A stretch of DNA of 64,000 nt from CAVWDI01 sp963793095. Its GTDB lineage: Bacteria > Chloroflexota > Anaerolineae > Anaerolineales > UBA4823. Below are positions 63,791 through 64,000 of the stretch, piece by piece (positions within the stretch are counted from its first letter, which is position 1; each line of letters starts with the position of its first letter). The position numbers and the translations under genes are program-made. The stretch is taken from the NCBI GenBank assembly GCA_963793095.1, contig CAWBYY010000011.1, forward strand, positions 620,001-684,000, written 5' to 3'. Below the pieces are notes generated by a model. That model did not search any database, was not told the DNA's origin, and saw nothing but the letters and a program-made list of their open reading frames with translations.

Positions 63791-64000
63791 TCAGTCCCCT
63801 GAGATCTCCTGCCTGTCCTCCGCATCCAGGATGCCCATCACCTCATCCGCATAACGGTTCTGGCGCAGCAGCATCGCCATGATCTGCATCGGGCGGTTAA
63901 CATGGTTGAAGAAGTGCCTGTAACCAGAGCACAGGTAGTTCAATCCCGGTTCCCCGTCCGGGGTTTCAACAAACCGGTTGCGCGGGCAGCCGCCGTGGCA
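63791..64000 (-). CDS. Second anaerobic sulfatase maturase, C-terminal part
   Basis: The stop is at 63791-63793, and the gene runs off the right edge. The 69 residues seen are the end of an anSME-type SPASM domain. They open CHGGCPRNRFVETPDGEPGL and continue NYLCSGYRHFFNHVNRP, matching CRGECPKNRFIKTPGGEPNL of the maturase at 18389-19799. The C-terminus is short (EDRQEISGD), so the SEC-C extension of the first maturase is absent. This indicates a paralogue. Its sulfatase partner probably lies beyond the window or is the broken sulfatase at 50.4 kb. Confidence 0.85.
   Translation of the reverse strand, partial: CHGGCPRNRFVETPDGEPGLNYLCSGYRHFFNHVNRPMQIMAMLLRQNRYADEVMGILDAEDRQEISGD

Overview
The window reads as a draft contig from an anaerobic bacterium, most plausibly a member of the Chloroflexota (Anaerolineae-like). 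That placement is inference. It rests on the short 203-residue EF-Ts, oxygen-independent sulfatase maturases, Pro/Thr-rich lipoproteins, ABC exporters, and an rpsB-tsf-pyrH-frr-uppS-cdsA block. No 16S rRNA is present to settle it. The left 9 kb look more A/T-rich than the rest and carry the most accessory-looking genes.

Layout. 1-1.3 kb: two PfkB sugar kinases. 1.3-7.5 kb: a cassette of radical SAM/SPASM enzyme, PqqD-domain protein with a leader/core-like tail, HprK-like kinase, two GT2 glycosyltransferases and a nucleotidyltransferase, bracketed by two copies of a roughly 220-260 bp repeat. 7.5-9.2 kb: SRPBCC protein, IS110 fragment and a gamma-glutamylcyclotransferase ghost. 9.2-15.8 kb: AddB and AddA. 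16-21 kb: sulfatase, its maturase and a membrane protein, bracketed by two further repeat pairs. 21.3-27.2 kb: a five-gene drug-type ABC efflux operon behind a TetR-like palindrome. 27-36 kb: lipoprotein, E2-type acyltransferase, GT1 glycosyltransferase, acetoacetate-decarboxylase family protein, RNB exonuclease, ABC exporter and GalT. 36-39 kb: hydrolase and a deacetylase-like lipoprotein. 39-46 kb: tRNA-Lys, thioredoxin, metK under a SAM-I riboswitch, and the translation/cell-envelope operon. 46-50 kb: small proteins, a Drg-type GTPase and an SbcD-like phosphoesterase. 50-57.5 kb: a second sulfatase and a two-gene ABC3 transporter. 57.5-64 kb: YyaL-like protein, STAS protein, DUF1566 lipoprotein, secreted hydrolase and the 3' end of a second maturase.

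Two points govern how the window should be read. First, about twenty genes are broken by single-base indels, including the essential metK and rpsB. Many of the ones I could resolve duplicate a neighbouring base, so most breaks are probably sequencing or assembly errors, and I treat those genes as intact in nature unless stated. Second, the most unusual biology is the 1.8-7.0 kb cassette. Its PqqD protein carries, after the RiPP-recognition domain, a match to the lasso-type leader motif (Y117-x2-P120-x-L122) followed by an acidic, Trp/His-containing tail. It sits beside a kinase of the family that phosphorylates lasso peptides, a radical SAM enzyme, glycosyltransferases and a nucleotidyltransferase. 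It looks like a peptide-modification system whose substrate is fused to its own recognition domain.
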